Source: G965222335 sp965222335 (GTDB lineage Bacteria; Pseudomonadota; Gammaproteobacteria; Pseudomonadales; Halieaceae). Taken from it: a stretch of 64,000 bases of DNA. Below, one piece after another: positions 54,512 through 62,618 of this stretch (position 1 is its first letter; the number at the start of each line of letters is the position of its first letter). Location: contig OZ244944.1 of assembly GCA_965222335.1 (NCBI GenBank), positions 186,001 through 250,000 of the forward strand, in the 5' to 3' direction. A program made the translations under genes and the position numbers. Under the pieces are notes generated by a model that did not search any database, was not told where the DNA came from, and worked only from the letters and a program-made list of their open reading frames with translations.

Positions 54512-55356
54512 CCCCGCGCTCCCGGCCCGGGCAACCGCGCGCAGTAATCTCGGTGCAGGGCCCGTGCCACCGGGTGTTCGTGCCACTGCCGCGCACCCAG
54601 GGCGCCCACGGCACGCAGGCCCAGGAGGCTGCTGGTGATAAATAGCTCTTCGGCGGCAAGTAAATCCTCCAGGCTGAGGGCCTGTTCGGTGACCTCCAGG
54701 CCCAGCGCCGGCGCCCAGTCCTCCAGCAGGGCGGAACGCCGGGTACCGGCCACGCCGCTGTCACTGATCGGCGGGGTGTAGAGCTGGCCCCCGGATACCG
54801 CGAAGATATTGCCGGCGATCGCGCACACCGGCTCGCCTCGCGGATTGCACATCACGGCATCGTCAACCCCTGCCTGGCTTGCGGCGCGCGCGGCGAGCAC
54901 CTGCTCCAGGCGGTTGAGGTGCTTGAGTCCCGCCAGCAGGGGCTGCGTGGGCAGGACCACCGGTGAGACGTGCAGGGTCGCCGGCGACTGCCAGTCCTCG
55001 GGCGGCGCCGCCAGCGGGGTCAGCTGGGCGATCCAGCGAGGCGTGCAGGCTTGCGGTGGGCGGTAGCCCCGCGGGCCCGCGCCCCGGGTGACCGTCACCC
55101 GCAATACCGCGGCGCCGGCAGGGGAGCTCGGGCCGACCGCGCTGATTACCCCGTGCAGCAGGTCATCGGCGGCGGGAAAATCGAGCACTGCGAAACCCCG
55201 GGCCAGGCGCCGGGCATGCCGATCCGGGTACATTGCCTGACCGTCGATCAGGAGCAGGGTTTCAAACAGACCGTCGCCATAGGCGAGGCCGCGGTCCGGT
55301 AGTGGCAGGCTGGCGCTGCGCGCGCCGTCAACCCAGGTCAGCTCCTGCGCGGCCAC
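54508..55356 (-). CDS. pabC: Aminodeoxychorismate lyase
   Basis: A 282-residue fold-type IV PLP enzyme that makes 4-aminobenzoate for folate. It has the LADRGLAYGDG-type motif (PLPDRGLAYGDGLFETLL) near the N-terminus, the PLP Lys in LKHLNRLEQVLA and the SNIFAV-like GNIFAVSGGQLYTPP loop. It lies nine bases after fabF and overlaps mltG, as in E. coli and Pseudomonas. Confidence 0.95.
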   Translation of the reverse strand: MAAQELTWVDGARSASLPLPDRGLAYGDGLFETLLLIDGQAMYPDRHARRLARGFAVLDFPAADDLLHGVISAVGPSSPAGAAVLRVTVTRGAGPRGYRPPQACTPRWIAQLTPLAAPPEDWQSPATLHVSPVVLPTQPLLAGLKHLNRLEQVLAARAASQAGVDDAVMCNPRGEPVCAIAGNIFAVSGGQLYTPPISDSGVAGTRRSALLEDWAPALGLEVTEQALSLEDLLAAEELFITSSLLGLRAVGALGARQWHEHPVARALHRDYCARLPGPGARG

Positions 55357-55365
55357 GGCGGCCGC

Positions 55366-56607
55366 TCAGCCCAGCTGGCTGAAGATCAGGGAACCGTTGG
55401 TACCGCCGAAACCAAAGGAGTTGGTCAGCACATTGCGAATCTCGCGTTGCTGGGCCGTGTGAGGCACGTAGTTGAGGTCACAGCCCTCGTCGGGATTGTC
55501 GAGGTTGATCGTGGGTGGGGCCACCTGGTCGCGCAGGGCCAGGACCGAGAAAATGGCCTCGACCGCGCCGGCCGCGCCCAGCAGATGACCCACCATGGAC
55601 TTGGTGGAACTTACCGCCACCTGGTCGGCGGCGCTGCCCATCACCGTGCGCACGGCGATGCTCTCGGCCACATCGCCCGCCTTGGTGGAGGTGCCGTGGG
55701 CGTTGATGTAATGCAGTTCGTCGACCGGCAATCCGGCGTCCTGGAGCGCGTTGCGCATCGCCGCGGCAGCACCGCGCCCGTCTTCCGGCGGCAGGGTCAT
55801 ATGGAAGGCATCGCCGCTCATGCCAAACCCGGTCAGCTCGGCATAGATATTCGCGCCGCGGGCGCGGGCTGACTCGTATTCCTCGAGTAACATCACCCCG
55901 GCACCGTCGCCGAGGACAAAGCCATCGCGGTCCCGGTCCCAGGGCCGGGATGCCGCGGTGGGATCCTCGTTGCGCGTGGACAGTGCGCGCGCCGCGGCAA
56001 AGCCACCGAGGCCCACGGGGGTGGTTGCCATTTCGGCGCCGCCCACCAGCATGGCGTCGGCGTCGCCCTGGGCAATCAGCCGCGCGCCGAGGCCGATATT
56101 ATGGGTGCCCGTCGTGCAGGCAGTGACTACCGCGAGGCTAGGGCCCTGCATGTTGTATTTGACCGACAGGTTACCGGCGATCATGTTGATAATCGAACCG
56201 GGCACAAAGAAGGGGGACATCTTGCGCGGCCCTGAACGAATGACCAGCTCGGTGTTCTTCTCGATCTGGCCGATGCCGCCAATCCCGGAGCCAATGGAGC
56301 AGCCGACCCGGGGGGCGTTTTCCTCGGTAATCTCCAGACCCGCGTCTTCCATCGCCTGGATGCCCGCCGCCATACCGAACTGCACGAACACGTCCATCTT
56401 GCGTGCATCCTTGGCGGGGATGTAGGGCGTTGGATCAAAGTCCTTGACGCTGGCGCTGAAGCGCGTGGTGTACGCCGAAACATCGAAGGATTCAATGGCC
56501 GCGACGCCACTTCTGCCGGCGAGAATACTGTCCCAGCTGTCGGCGACGTTAAGGCCGACCGGGCTTACCATTCCCAGCCCTGTGACCACCACTCTTCTGC
56601 CATTCAC
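55366..56607 (-). CDS. fabF: 3-oxoacyl-ACP synthase II (KAS II)
   Basis: A 413-residue condensing enzyme for chain elongation in fatty-acid synthesis. The Cys-His-His triad is visible: Cys in AVVTACTTGTHNIGLG, His in NAHGTSTKAGD and His in STKSMVGHLLGAAG. The C-terminus ends with NSFGFGGTNGSLIF. It follows acpP, separated by a strong hairpin that may lower its expression relative to ACP. Confidence 0.97.
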   Translation of the reverse strand: MNGRRVVVTGLGMVSPVGLNVADSWDSILAGRSGVAAIESFDVSAYTTRFSASVKDFDPTPYIPAKDARKMDVFVQFGMAAGIQAMEDAGLEITEENAPRVGCSIGSGIGGIGQIEKNTELVIRSGPRKMSPFFVPGSIINMIAGNLSVKYNMQGPSLAVVTACTTGTHNIGLGARLIAQGDADAMLVGGAEMATTPVGLGGFAAARALSTRNEDPTAASRPWDRDRDGFVLGDGAGVMLLEEYESARARGANIYAELTGFGMSGDAFHMTLPPEDGRGAAAAMRNALQDAGLPVDELHYINAHGTSTKAGDVAESIAVRTVMGSAADQVAVSSTKSMVGHLLGAAGAVEAIFSVLALRDQVAPPTINLDNPDEGCDLNYVPHTAQQREIRNVLTNSFGFGGTNGSLIFSQLG

Positions 56608-56657
56608 AGCGCGCTCTCCTTCACAACATCAGGGGTTTGTCCGGGTACTTAAACGCG

Positions 56658-56702
56658 AAAAGCCGCTTCTATTCAAGGCACATCTGAATAGAAACGGCTT
56701 TT
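56658..56702 (-). terminator. Terminator/attenuator hairpin between acpP and fabF
   Basis: AAAAGCCG…TTCTATTCA and TGAATAGAA…CGGCTTTT pair over about 17 bases with one mismatch and a nine-base loop, ending in a T-run (CTTTT) on the minus strand. It lies 20 bases after the acpP stop. It would end most acpP messages while letting some pass to fabF. Confidence 0.85.
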
Positions 56703-56721
56703 CGGGGTAGACGGGAAAATA

Positions 56722-56958
56722 TCAGGCGAGATTTTCGTTGATGTAATCGATCGCCAGCTTGACGGTAGTGATCTTCTCGGCTTCCTCGTCGGGGATTTCA
56801 GTTTCGAACTCCTCTTCCAGCGCCATCACCAGTTCTACTGTATCCAGAGAGTCTGCACCCAGGTCTTCAACGAAGGACGCCTCGGTCTGTACTTCTTCTT
56901 CTTTTACGCCAAGTTGCTCTGCAACAATCTTTTTTACGCGCTCTTCAATGCTGCTCAT
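56722..56958 (-). CDS. acpP: Acyl carrier protein
   Basis: A 78-residue acidic helical protein; the phosphopantetheine Ser is in GADSLDTVELVMALEEEF at about residue 37. It carries acyl chains in fatty-acid synthesis. It has its own promoter (57018–57045) in the 139-bp gap after fabG and a terminator hairpin after it, consistent with its high demand. Confidence 0.99.
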   Translation of the reverse strand: MSSIEERVKKIVAEQLGVKEEEVQTEASFVEDLGADSLDTVELVMALEEEFETEIPDEEAEKITTVKLAIDYINENLA

Positions 56959-57017
56959 GATATTAGGTCACTCCTGTTTAGTGCTTGATCAAACCATCTG
57001 TCCGGCTTGCGGCGAGC

Positions 57018-57045
57018 ATTTTACCCTGTTTTCCCAAGCGGTGAA
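57018..57045 (-). promoter_or_regulatory. Candidate sigma-70 promoter for acpP
   Basis: On the minus strand TTCACC, 16 bases, TAAAAT. An eight-base A tract lies just upstream of the -35 and could act as an UP-like element. It gives a leader of about 55 bases. Confidence 0.55.
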
Positions 57046-57097
57046 GTTTTTTTTGGCGCGCGGCGCCACCCGCGCATTGTACCCAAGGATGCGGGGC

Positions 57098-57841
57098 TTA
57101 CGCCATGTACATCCCGCCGTTGATGTGCAGGGTCTCGCCGGTGATGTATCCGGCCACATCACTGCACAGAAATGCGACCAGCGCCGCGATCTCCCGGGGC
57201 TCACCCAGGCGACCGAGCGGAATCTGCCCCAGCATCAGCTCGCGCTGCTCATCGCTGAGCTCACGGGTCATGTCGGTGTCGATAAAGCCGGGGGCGACAC
57301 TGTTTACCGTGACTGAGCGCGAGCCCAGTTCCCTGGCCAGGGCCCGTGAGAACCCTTCCGCGCCCGCCTTGGTGGCAGCATAGTTGCTCTGCCCGATATT
57401 GCCCATGGCGCCCACCACGGAGGTGATATTCACGATCCGCCCCCAGCGAGCCTTGGTCATACCACGCAGGCAGGCCTTGCTCACGCGGTACAGCGCGTTG
57501 AGGTTGGTATCGATAACATCCGACCACTCGTCGCTCTTCATTCGCATCAGGATGTTGTCGCGGGTGATGCCGGCGTTGTTGATCAGCACCAGGGGCGCTC
57601 CGTATTTCTCGCCCACCGCCTTCACCACGGTGCTGACGCTGTCGTCGTCGGCGACATCCAGGCGCATGCCGCAGCCGCTGAAGCCACCCGTTTCAAGGTA
57701 CTCGCCAATCGCCGTGGCGCCGGCGTCACTGGTGGCAGTGCCGACGACCGTGAAGCCATCCGCAGCGAGTTGCTCGGCGATGGCGCGGCCAATACCCCGG
57801 CTGGCGCCGGTGACCAGTGCAGTCTTGTTGTGTTCAGTCAT
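57098..57841 (-). CDS. fabG: 3-oxoacyl-ACP reductase FabG
   Basis: A 247-residue short-chain dehydrogenase using NADPH. The cofactor motif is TGASRGIGRAIA, followed by NNAG, the catalytic Ser in NITSVVG and the YAATKAG (Tyr-Lys) motif. It ends NGGMYMA, as FabG proteins do. The ATG giving MTEHNKTALV is chosen, 23 bases after fabD. Confidence 0.97.
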   Translation of the reverse strand: MTEHNKTALVTGASRGIGRAIAEQLAADGFTVVGTATSDAGATAIGEYLETGGFSGCGMRLDVADDDSVSTVVKAVGEKYGAPLVLINNAGITRDNILMRMKSDEWSDVIDTNLNALYRVSKACLRGMTKARWGRIVNITSVVGAMGNIGQSNYAATKAGAEGFSRALARELGSRSVTVNSVAPGFIDTDMTRELSDEQRELMLGQIPLGRLGEPREIAALVAFLCSDVAGYITGETLHINGGMYMA

Positions 57842-57864
57842 TGCAGCTTCCTGTGCTTGCGAAT

Positions 57865-58818
57865 TTACCCGCCGGCCGCGAGGGCCTCGAGGGTGGCTTG
57901 CAGGTCCGCGGGCTCCTCCAGGGAGAAACTTTCCAGGGACCGGTCGATGCGCCGGTTGAGGCCGCCCAGGACCTTGCCGGGGCCGCACTCGACAATCCGC
58001 GTAACGCCGGCGTCGACCATGGCCTGGACGCAGCCCGTCCATTTAACCGGGCTGTATATCTGCTCGACCAGCAGACCGCGGATCCGCTCGGGGTCATCCT
58101 CGGTCTGGCAGTGCACATTATGCACCACCGGAATCTTCGGGGCCCGGATCGTGATCTCTGCGATGGCCTGCTCCAGCTTCTCGCCGGCGGGGCGCATCAG
58201 GTCGGTATGGAAAGGTGCGCTTACCGGCAGGGGCATGGCCCGCTTGGCACCGGCCTCCTTCAGCACCCTGATGGCCTCGTCCACGGCCGGGCTGCGCCCG
58301 GCAATGACGACCTGGCCCGGTGAATTGAAGTTGACCGCCGCCACCTCGCCGTGGGTGCCGGTCACATCCCGGCAGCGGGCCACGATCTCGGCGTCATCCA
58401 GGCCAATGATCGCGGCCATCGCCCCCTCACCCACCGGAACGGCACTCTGCATGAACTCGCCCCGCTGGCGCACCAGGCGCACGGCGTCGATAAAGTCGAG
58501 CGCGCCGGCGCAGACCAGGGCGCTGAACTCACCCAGGCTGTGCCCGGCCATGCGCACGGGCTCAGCGCCACCCTGGGCCTGCCAGGCGCGCCACAGGGCC
58601 ACGCTGCTGCTCAAAAGCACTGGCTGGGTTGTTGCGGTGAGATTGAGTTCGGCCTGCTCGCCATCGCGGATCAGCGCCCAGACATCGTAGCCGAGGGCCT
58701 CGGACGCCTCTGCATAGGTCTCGCGCACGGCGTCGTAGGTCTCATAGGCCCCGGCAAGCATGCCGGTCTTCTGCGAGCCCTGCCCGGGAAAAACGAAGGC
58801 GGTATCAGTCAAACTCAT
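57865..58818 (-). CDS. fabD: Malonyl-CoA:ACP transacylase
   Basis: A 317-residue acyltransferase that loads malonyl units on ACP. It has FVFPGQGSQKTGML at the N-terminus, the nucleophile Ser in GHSLGEFSALV at about residue 92 and the His in SAPFHTDLM near 201. In Pseudomonas it follows plsX; here the upstream neighbour is rpmF with a 256-bp gap and no plsX. Confidence 0.97.
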   Translation of the reverse strand: MSLTDTAFVFPGQGSQKTGMLAGAYETYDAVRETYAEASEALGYDVWALIRDGEQAELNLTATTQPVLLSSSVALWRAWQAQGGAEPVRMAGHSLGEFSALVCAGALDFIDAVRLVRQRGEFMQSAVPVGEGAMAAIIGLDDAEIVARCRDVTGTHGEVAAVNFNSPGQVVIAGRSPAVDEAIRVLKEAGAKRAMPLPVSAPFHTDLMRPAGEKLEQAIAEITIRAPKIPVVHNVHCQTEDDPERIRGLLVEQIYSPVKWTGCVQAMVDAGVTRIVECGPGKVLGGLNRRIDRSLESFSLEEPADLQATLEALAAGG

Positions 58819-59040
58819 GGCGGTGTCCCTTGGTCGAGATACAAATGCCCCGCTACACAGCGAAGTAAGGCGCGCAGGATCACGCGCCAGTCAGCGTGTG
58901 AGTGCCGGGGAGCAAAAGAGAAGATGTTGACAGCGCACGCGGCGCCAGTGAGGGGCAGGTCGCGGCAACACGGGAGGCCGCGGGTTCGAACGGCGAAGTC
59001 AGGCAACGCGTCGAACATGAGGTACTTGCAACAGGAACCC

Positions 59041-59066
59041 TTCCCCGCGCCCTGGGGCGCGGGGAA
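59041..59066 (-). terminator. Hairpin after rpmF
   Basis: TTCCCCGCGCC and GGCGCGGGGAA form an 11-base-pair stem with a four-base loop, nine bases after the rpmF stop. There is only a weak T content after it, so its strength as terminator is uncertain. It separates the yceD–rpmF unit from fabD. Confidence 0.6.
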
Positions 59067-59074
59067 AGTTTGCT

Positions 59075-59257
59075 TTAGTCGTCGCTACCGGTATCTACGA
59101 CTTTCTTGCCCCGGTAGAAACCATCGGCGCTCACGTGGTGGCGACGGTGGGTTTCACCGGTGGTCTGATCCACACTCAGGGTAGAGGTGGTCAGGGAGTC
59201 GTGCGAACGGCGCATGCCGCGGCGCGAGCGGGTTTTCTTGTTCTGCTGAACAGCCAT
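59075..59257 (-). CDS. rpmF: 50S ribosomal protein L32
   Basis: A 60-residue basic protein (MAVQQNKKTRSRRGMRRSHD), complete and of typical length. It lacks the cysteine pairs of the zinc form. It follows yceD by nine bases, the almost universal yceD–rpmF pair. Confidence 0.98.
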   Translation of the reverse strand: MAVQQNKKTRSRRGMRRSHDSLTTSTLSVDQTTGETHRRHHVSADGFYRGKKVVDTGSDD

Positions 59258-59266
59258 GTCTTGCTC

Positions 59267-59800
59267 CTAATCTTTCTCGCCGGGCTTCAATTGCGCCAGC
59301 ACTTCAAACGGGTTAGGCCTGGAAGCTTCCTCGCCCACGGGGGCTTCAGCAGCAGACAGGTCCACCAACTCTTTACTACAGTCTTCGCGGTCGTGGTAGT
59401 TGTAGGGCGGCAAACCCAGGATGAGTTCATCTTCCACCAACTCCCACAGCTCGCACTCCTCGGCCTCCAGCAACAAAGGCTCCAGTGCACGCGGCAGGTT
59501 GCGCGCCTGCTCATCGCTCCAGACCGCCGCCAGCGTATTGCTGGTGTGCAGCTGTAGCGGCATCGCCCCAAGGCAGCGCTGGCACTCGACCCGGATTTCC
59601 GAATCGGTTTCCACCGTCACCAGAAAGCGCCCCTCCTCGTCCCTGGAGAACGCCAACTGCGCCTGCACCGCGCCTTCATCGGAGGCCAGGAGCGCCCGAA
59701 AACGCGGTAAATCAAGCGGCTTTAGCGCCCCACTCGTGCTTGCGCCCCGCATGGCTGCTTTACGCACATCCAGCGTGGTCGGGAGGGGGTCAGTCAACAT
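59267..59800 (-). CDS. yceD: YceD/DUF177 family protein (23S rRNA accumulation protein)
   Basis: A 177-residue DUF177 protein; the metal-like pair is reduced to CQRCLGAMPLQ, and the C-terminus is acidic with ELVEDELILGLPPYN, the family signature. In E. coli and plants its relatives help 23S rRNA accumulate. The start MLTDPLPTTLDV aligns with the E. coli start. A consensus promoter lies so close that the transcript would be nearly leaderless. It is cotranscribed with rpmF. Confidence 0.92.
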   Translation of the reverse strand: MLTDPLPTTLDVRKAAMRGASTSGALKPLDLPRFRALLASDEGAVQAQLAFSRDEEGRFLVTVETDSEIRVECQRCLGAMPLQLHTSNTLAAVWSDEQARNLPRALEPLLLEAEECELWELVEDELILGLPPYNYHDREDCSKELVDLSAAEAPVGEEASRPNPFEVLAQLKPGEKD

Positions 59801-59808
59801 AGGCGCGC

Positions 59809-59837
59809 ATCATAGGGTCGAGCACCGGGTTTGTCAA
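59809..59837 (-). promoter_or_regulatory. Consensus sigma-70 promoter for yceD–rpmF
   Basis: On the minus strand a perfect TTGACA is followed after 17 bases by TATGAT. The expected start is near 59802, only about two bases before the yceD ATG, and no ribosome site precedes this ATG. Its -35 overlaps the -35 of the opposite maf promoter. Confidence 0.8.
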
Positions 59838-59858
59838 AAAAAATCTATAAAATACAAT
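59831..59858 (+). promoter_or_regulatory. Sigma-70 promoter for maf
   Basis: TTGTCA, 16 bases, TACAAT on the plus strand, giving a leader of about 35 bases. It shares its -35 DNA (59831–59837) with the divergent yceD promoter, so polymerase can probably occupy only one at a time. Confidence 0.75.
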
Positions 59859-59899
59859 CAGTTCACGCACCCACCCCGCAACCCCACCGGACCCCGATT

Positions 59900-60502
59900 A
59901 TGCAGCTCATCCTGGCCTCCACTTCACCCTACCGCCGCCGCCTGCTGGAACGCCTGGGCCTGCCCTTCACCTGCGAGGCGCCGCAGGTGGATGAGACCCC
60001 CGCCGCCGACGAAAACCCCGCGGACCTGGCGACTCGCCTGGCGATGGCCAAGGCCGCGGCGGTGGCCGCGCGCCGCCCCGGGGCCTGGGTGCTGGGCAGT
60101 GACCAGGTGGCATCACTGGGTAATACGGTACTGGGAAAGCCCGGCGATCACGCCACGGCGCACACCCAGTTGCGGGCGAGCGCCGGCCGGGAAGTGATCT
60201 TCGAGACGGCGGTGAGCCTGCAGGGCCCCGGCTTTGCCGACACTCGCCGGGTGTCGACCACGGTGGCATTCCGCGAGCTGACAGCGGCGCAAATCGATAG
60301 CTACCTGGCGCAGGACCAGCCGTTTGACTGCGCCGGCAGCTTCAAGTGGGAGTGCCTGGGCATTGCGCTGTTCCGACACTTACGAGGGGATGATCCCACG
60401 GCCCTGGAGGGTCTGCCGCTGATTGCCACCTGCGACCTGCTGGCCGCTGCCGGCTACCCGGTGCTTGAGGCCTTCAGCAACGGCGGCAGTTCCGACAGGT
60501 GA
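59900..60502 (+). CDS. Maf-family nucleoside triphosphate pyrophosphatase (YceF-like)
   Basis: A 200-residue Maf protein (MQLILASTSPYRRRLLERLG), with the family SxSPxR, GSDQV and KP(GDHATAH) segments. The YceF group hydrolyses m7GTP and related modified nucleotides; the position opposite yceD–rpmF supports this group. I chose the ATG at 59900 because the promoter ends at 59858; the longer frame starts within the promoter. Its 3' end overlaps the convergent HAD gene by 49 bases. Confidence 0.93.
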   Translation: MQLILASTSPYRRRLLERLGLPFTCEAPQVDETPAADENPADLATRLAMAKAAAVAARRPGAWVLGSDQVASLGNTVLGKPGDHATAHTQLRASAGREVIFETAVSLQGPGFADTRRVSTTVAFRELTAAQIDSYLAQDQPFDCAGSFKWECLGIALFRHLRGDDPTALEGLPLIATCDLLAAAGYPVLEAFSNGGSSDR

Positions 60503-61104
60503 TCGATAATGTGGGCCGGCCCGAAGCTCGCCAGCCGGTCCCGACCGTGCACCCCGAAACTGACGCCGATCCGCGGCATTTCCAGGCGCGCAGCCATATC
60601 CAGGTCGTATTCACTGTCGCCGATCATCACCGCCTCGGTGTGGCGCTTGCCACGCTCCGCGAGGAGTTCGCTCAGCATCAGCGGGTCCGGCTTGGAGCGG
60701 GTCTCATCGGCACAGCGGGTCGCCTCGAAAAAATCGTCCATCGCCAGCCCCGCCAGGACCCGGGCCAGGCCGCGGCGACTTTTGCCGGTGGCAATCGCCA
60801 GCTCAAACCCATCGGCGCGCAGGGCTTCCAGCATGTCCCGGGCACCCTCGTAAAGGCGGGCGGGACCGGTGGTCGCGGCCACGTACTGCCGGGAATAGGC
60901 CTCGATCAGGCCCCGATGGTCCCCGGGCTCTGCCTCCGGGAACAGGCGCAGGGCAGCCTCCGGCATGGCCAGGCCGACGATATCCCGCACCGCCGCGGGT
61001 TCCGGTATCGCCAGGCCGCGCTCGTCTGCCGCCGCCTGCATCGCCTCCACGATGTGATCCAGGGAGTCGCACAGGGTCCCATCCCAGTCAAATATTGCTA
61101 TCAT
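60454..61104 (-). CDS. HAD-family phosphatase (phosphoglycolate phosphatase-like)
   Basis: A 216-residue HAD hydrolase with nucleophile Asp in FDWDGTLCDS, Thr/Ser in IATGKSRRGL, Lys in RSKPDPLM and the Asp pair in MIGDSEYDLDMA. It has the cap domain of the Gph/PGP group. It follows rluC by six bases; in Pseudomonas and others a gene of this type also follows rluC. The true substrate is not known. Confidence 0.9.
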   Translation of the reverse strand: MIAIFDWDGTLCDSLDHIVEAMQAAADERGLAIPEPAAVRDIVGLAMPEAALRLFPEAEPGDHRGLIEAYSRQYVAATTGPARLYEGARDMLEALRADGFELAIATGKSRRGLARVLAGLAMDDFFEATRCADETRSKPDPLMLSELLAERGKRHTEAVMIGDSEYDLDMAARLEMPRIGVSFGVHGRDRLASFGPAHIIDHLSELPPLLKASSTG

Positions 61105-61110
61105 TTACAG

Positions 61111-62064
61111 CTATTTACCCAACTTATCTAAGATATTTTCGAGATCGCTGTCCAGCGCCGCATGCAGGTCCAGGTCACCACTGCCCGCGAGGCGCAGGCG
61201 CAGTCTTTCGGCGTGCAGGAACAGTCGCTTCAGGCCCAGGTCCCGGGCCAGCGCCTCACTCCGCGGATCATTGTATTTGGCGTCTCCCAGCAGGGGGCAG
61301 CCCGCGTGCTGAGCGTGCACGCGAATCTGGTGCGTGCGCCCGGTTACCGGACGGGCCTCTACCAGGGTGGCGCCAGGGAAACGGCGCAGCACGCTGAACT
61401 CGGTCAGCGAGGCCTTGCCCTCGCGGCTTACCTTCACCATGCGCTCCCCCGATTGCACCACGTTTTTTTCCAGCGGCGCCTCGACGAGCCGCAGGTTACG
61501 CGGCCATTTTCCGGCCACCAGGGCCAGGTAGTGTTTGCTGACCCCGTCGCCGCGCAGCAGCTGGTGAATCTCCCGCAGCACCGCTGGCTTGCGCGCTACC
61601 ATCACCAGGCCCGAGGTGTCGCGATCCAGCCTGTGCACCAGTTCCAGGCGCCGGTCCTGGGGCCGCATCTGGCGCAGGCACTCGATCAGGCCAAAATTGA
61701 GCCCGCTGCCACCGTGCACCGCCAGACCCGAGGGCTTGTTGATGACCAGCAAGCCCGGATCCTCGAATACGATGCGCCCGGCCAGGTCCTCCAGCAGGGA
61801 AGCGGGTAGCGTGGGTACCTCCCCCGGCTCTGGCGTGCGAATGGGCGGCAGCCGCAGCAGGTCCCCTGCCTGCAGGCGGTAATCGGCCTTGACCCGACCC
61901 TTGTTGATCCTGAACTCGCCCTTGCGCAGGCCGCGGTAGATGCGTGTTTTCGGGACCCCGCGCAGCTCCCGCTGGAGATAATTATCCAGGCGCTGGCCCG
62001 CGTCCTCCGCGTGGATTTCAACCAGGCGAACGGCGGATGCAGGGCGGTCGTTCTTATCGCTCAT
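61111..62064 (-). CDS. rluC: 23S rRNA pseudouridine synthase RluC
   Basis: A 317-residue RluA-type synthase that makes pseudouridine at 955, 2504 and 2580 of 23S rRNA. An S4 RNA-binding domain (about 22–75, RLDNYLQRELRGVPK) is followed by the catalytic domain with Asp in HRLDRDTSGLVMVA and RTHQIRVHAQHAGCPLLGD. It is divergent from rne across the long rne leader, the usual rluC/rne arrangement. Confidence 0.97.
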   Translation of the reverse strand: MSDKNDRPASAVRLVEIHAEDAGQRLDNYLQRELRGVPKTRIYRGLRKGEFRINKGRVKADYRLQAGDLLRLPPIRTPEPGEVPTLPASLLEDLAGRIVFEDPGLLVINKPSGLAVHGGSGLNFGLIECLRQMRPQDRRLELVHRLDRDTSGLVMVARKPAVLREIHQLLRGDGVSKHYLALVAGKWPRNLRLVEAPLEKNVVQSGERMVKVSREGKASLTEFSVLRRFPGATLVEARPVTGRTHQIRVHAQHAGCPLLGDAKYNDPRSEALARDLGLKRLFLHAERLRLRLAGSGDLDLHAALDSDLENILDKLGK

Positions 62065-62084
62065 GGGCCAAAAACATTCATGAA

Positions 62085-62113
62085 TTGAAGCACTTATAAA
62101 TAGCTGTTATAGT
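62085..62113 (+). promoter_or_regulatory. Sigma-70 promoter for rne
   Basis: TTGAAG, 17 bases, TATAGT, in the gap between rluC and rne. It predicts transcription from about 62120, giving a leader of about 500 nt before the rne ATG. Confidence 0.7.
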
Positions 62114-62119
62114 CGCCGC

Positions 62120-62618
62120 GGTGTGGCTACGAGCGGCGGTGCAAACCGCCGCCGGCAACAGCGAACGCCTGGCGACAGCAGGGCCTGCCGATGAAATTGC
62201 ACGGCTCCGCCAGAAGACACACCACGGTTAGATGACTGTCGACGCGACCTTGCAGCTTCGGGTGGGAAGCCCCTGACTGTTCCGCGACGACCTACTATAA
62301 ACCGCGCAGCGCGTCTGCCGGGACATAGAATCAGTTTACGGAATATCACAGCGTGGTCGCAGGATTCAGGTGCTGCGACACTAACAAAAAGGCCGCTTGA
62401 GTGCTACAGATCATGCGTGCCCCGGCGCTGTCCGTTACTCCGCGTAACGGAACGATAGGCAACACCTGGACGTAAAAGCGTAAAGTCCAGCGATGGCAGG
62501 CAGTTCCCCCGGGGGAGCAGCCACCAGGCGCAGTGACGATACCCACGGCCCGGCCCCATGGCCGGCTGAACAACTGATTCCCGCCCCGCCAGACCTGCGC
62601 GCCACAGGTAATGGCACT
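62120..62618 (+). promoter_or_regulatory. Long structured 5' leader of rne
   Basis: No credible gene in this 554-bp gap. Clear stems are GCGGCGGT-GCAA-ACCGCCGC (62133–62152, GNRA loop), TCCGTTAC/GTAACGGA (62431–62451), CTGGAC/GTCCAG with an A-rich loop (62466–62490) and CCCCCGGGGG (62506–62515). In E. coli a leader of similar size lets RNase E cut its own message; the same role is inferred here from position, length and structure, not from sequence identity. Confidence 0.6.

Noticed and set aside
58970..59000. GGTTCGAAC resembling a tRNA T loop between fabD and rpmF.
   Set aside because: No cloverleaf partner sequences on either side.
58815..59018. A 67-codon minus-strand frame between rpmF and fabD whose stop overlaps the fabD start.
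   Set aside because: No ribosome site, no recognisable domain, nothing like PlsX, and Cys/His-rich composition typical of a chance frame in G+C-rich DNA.
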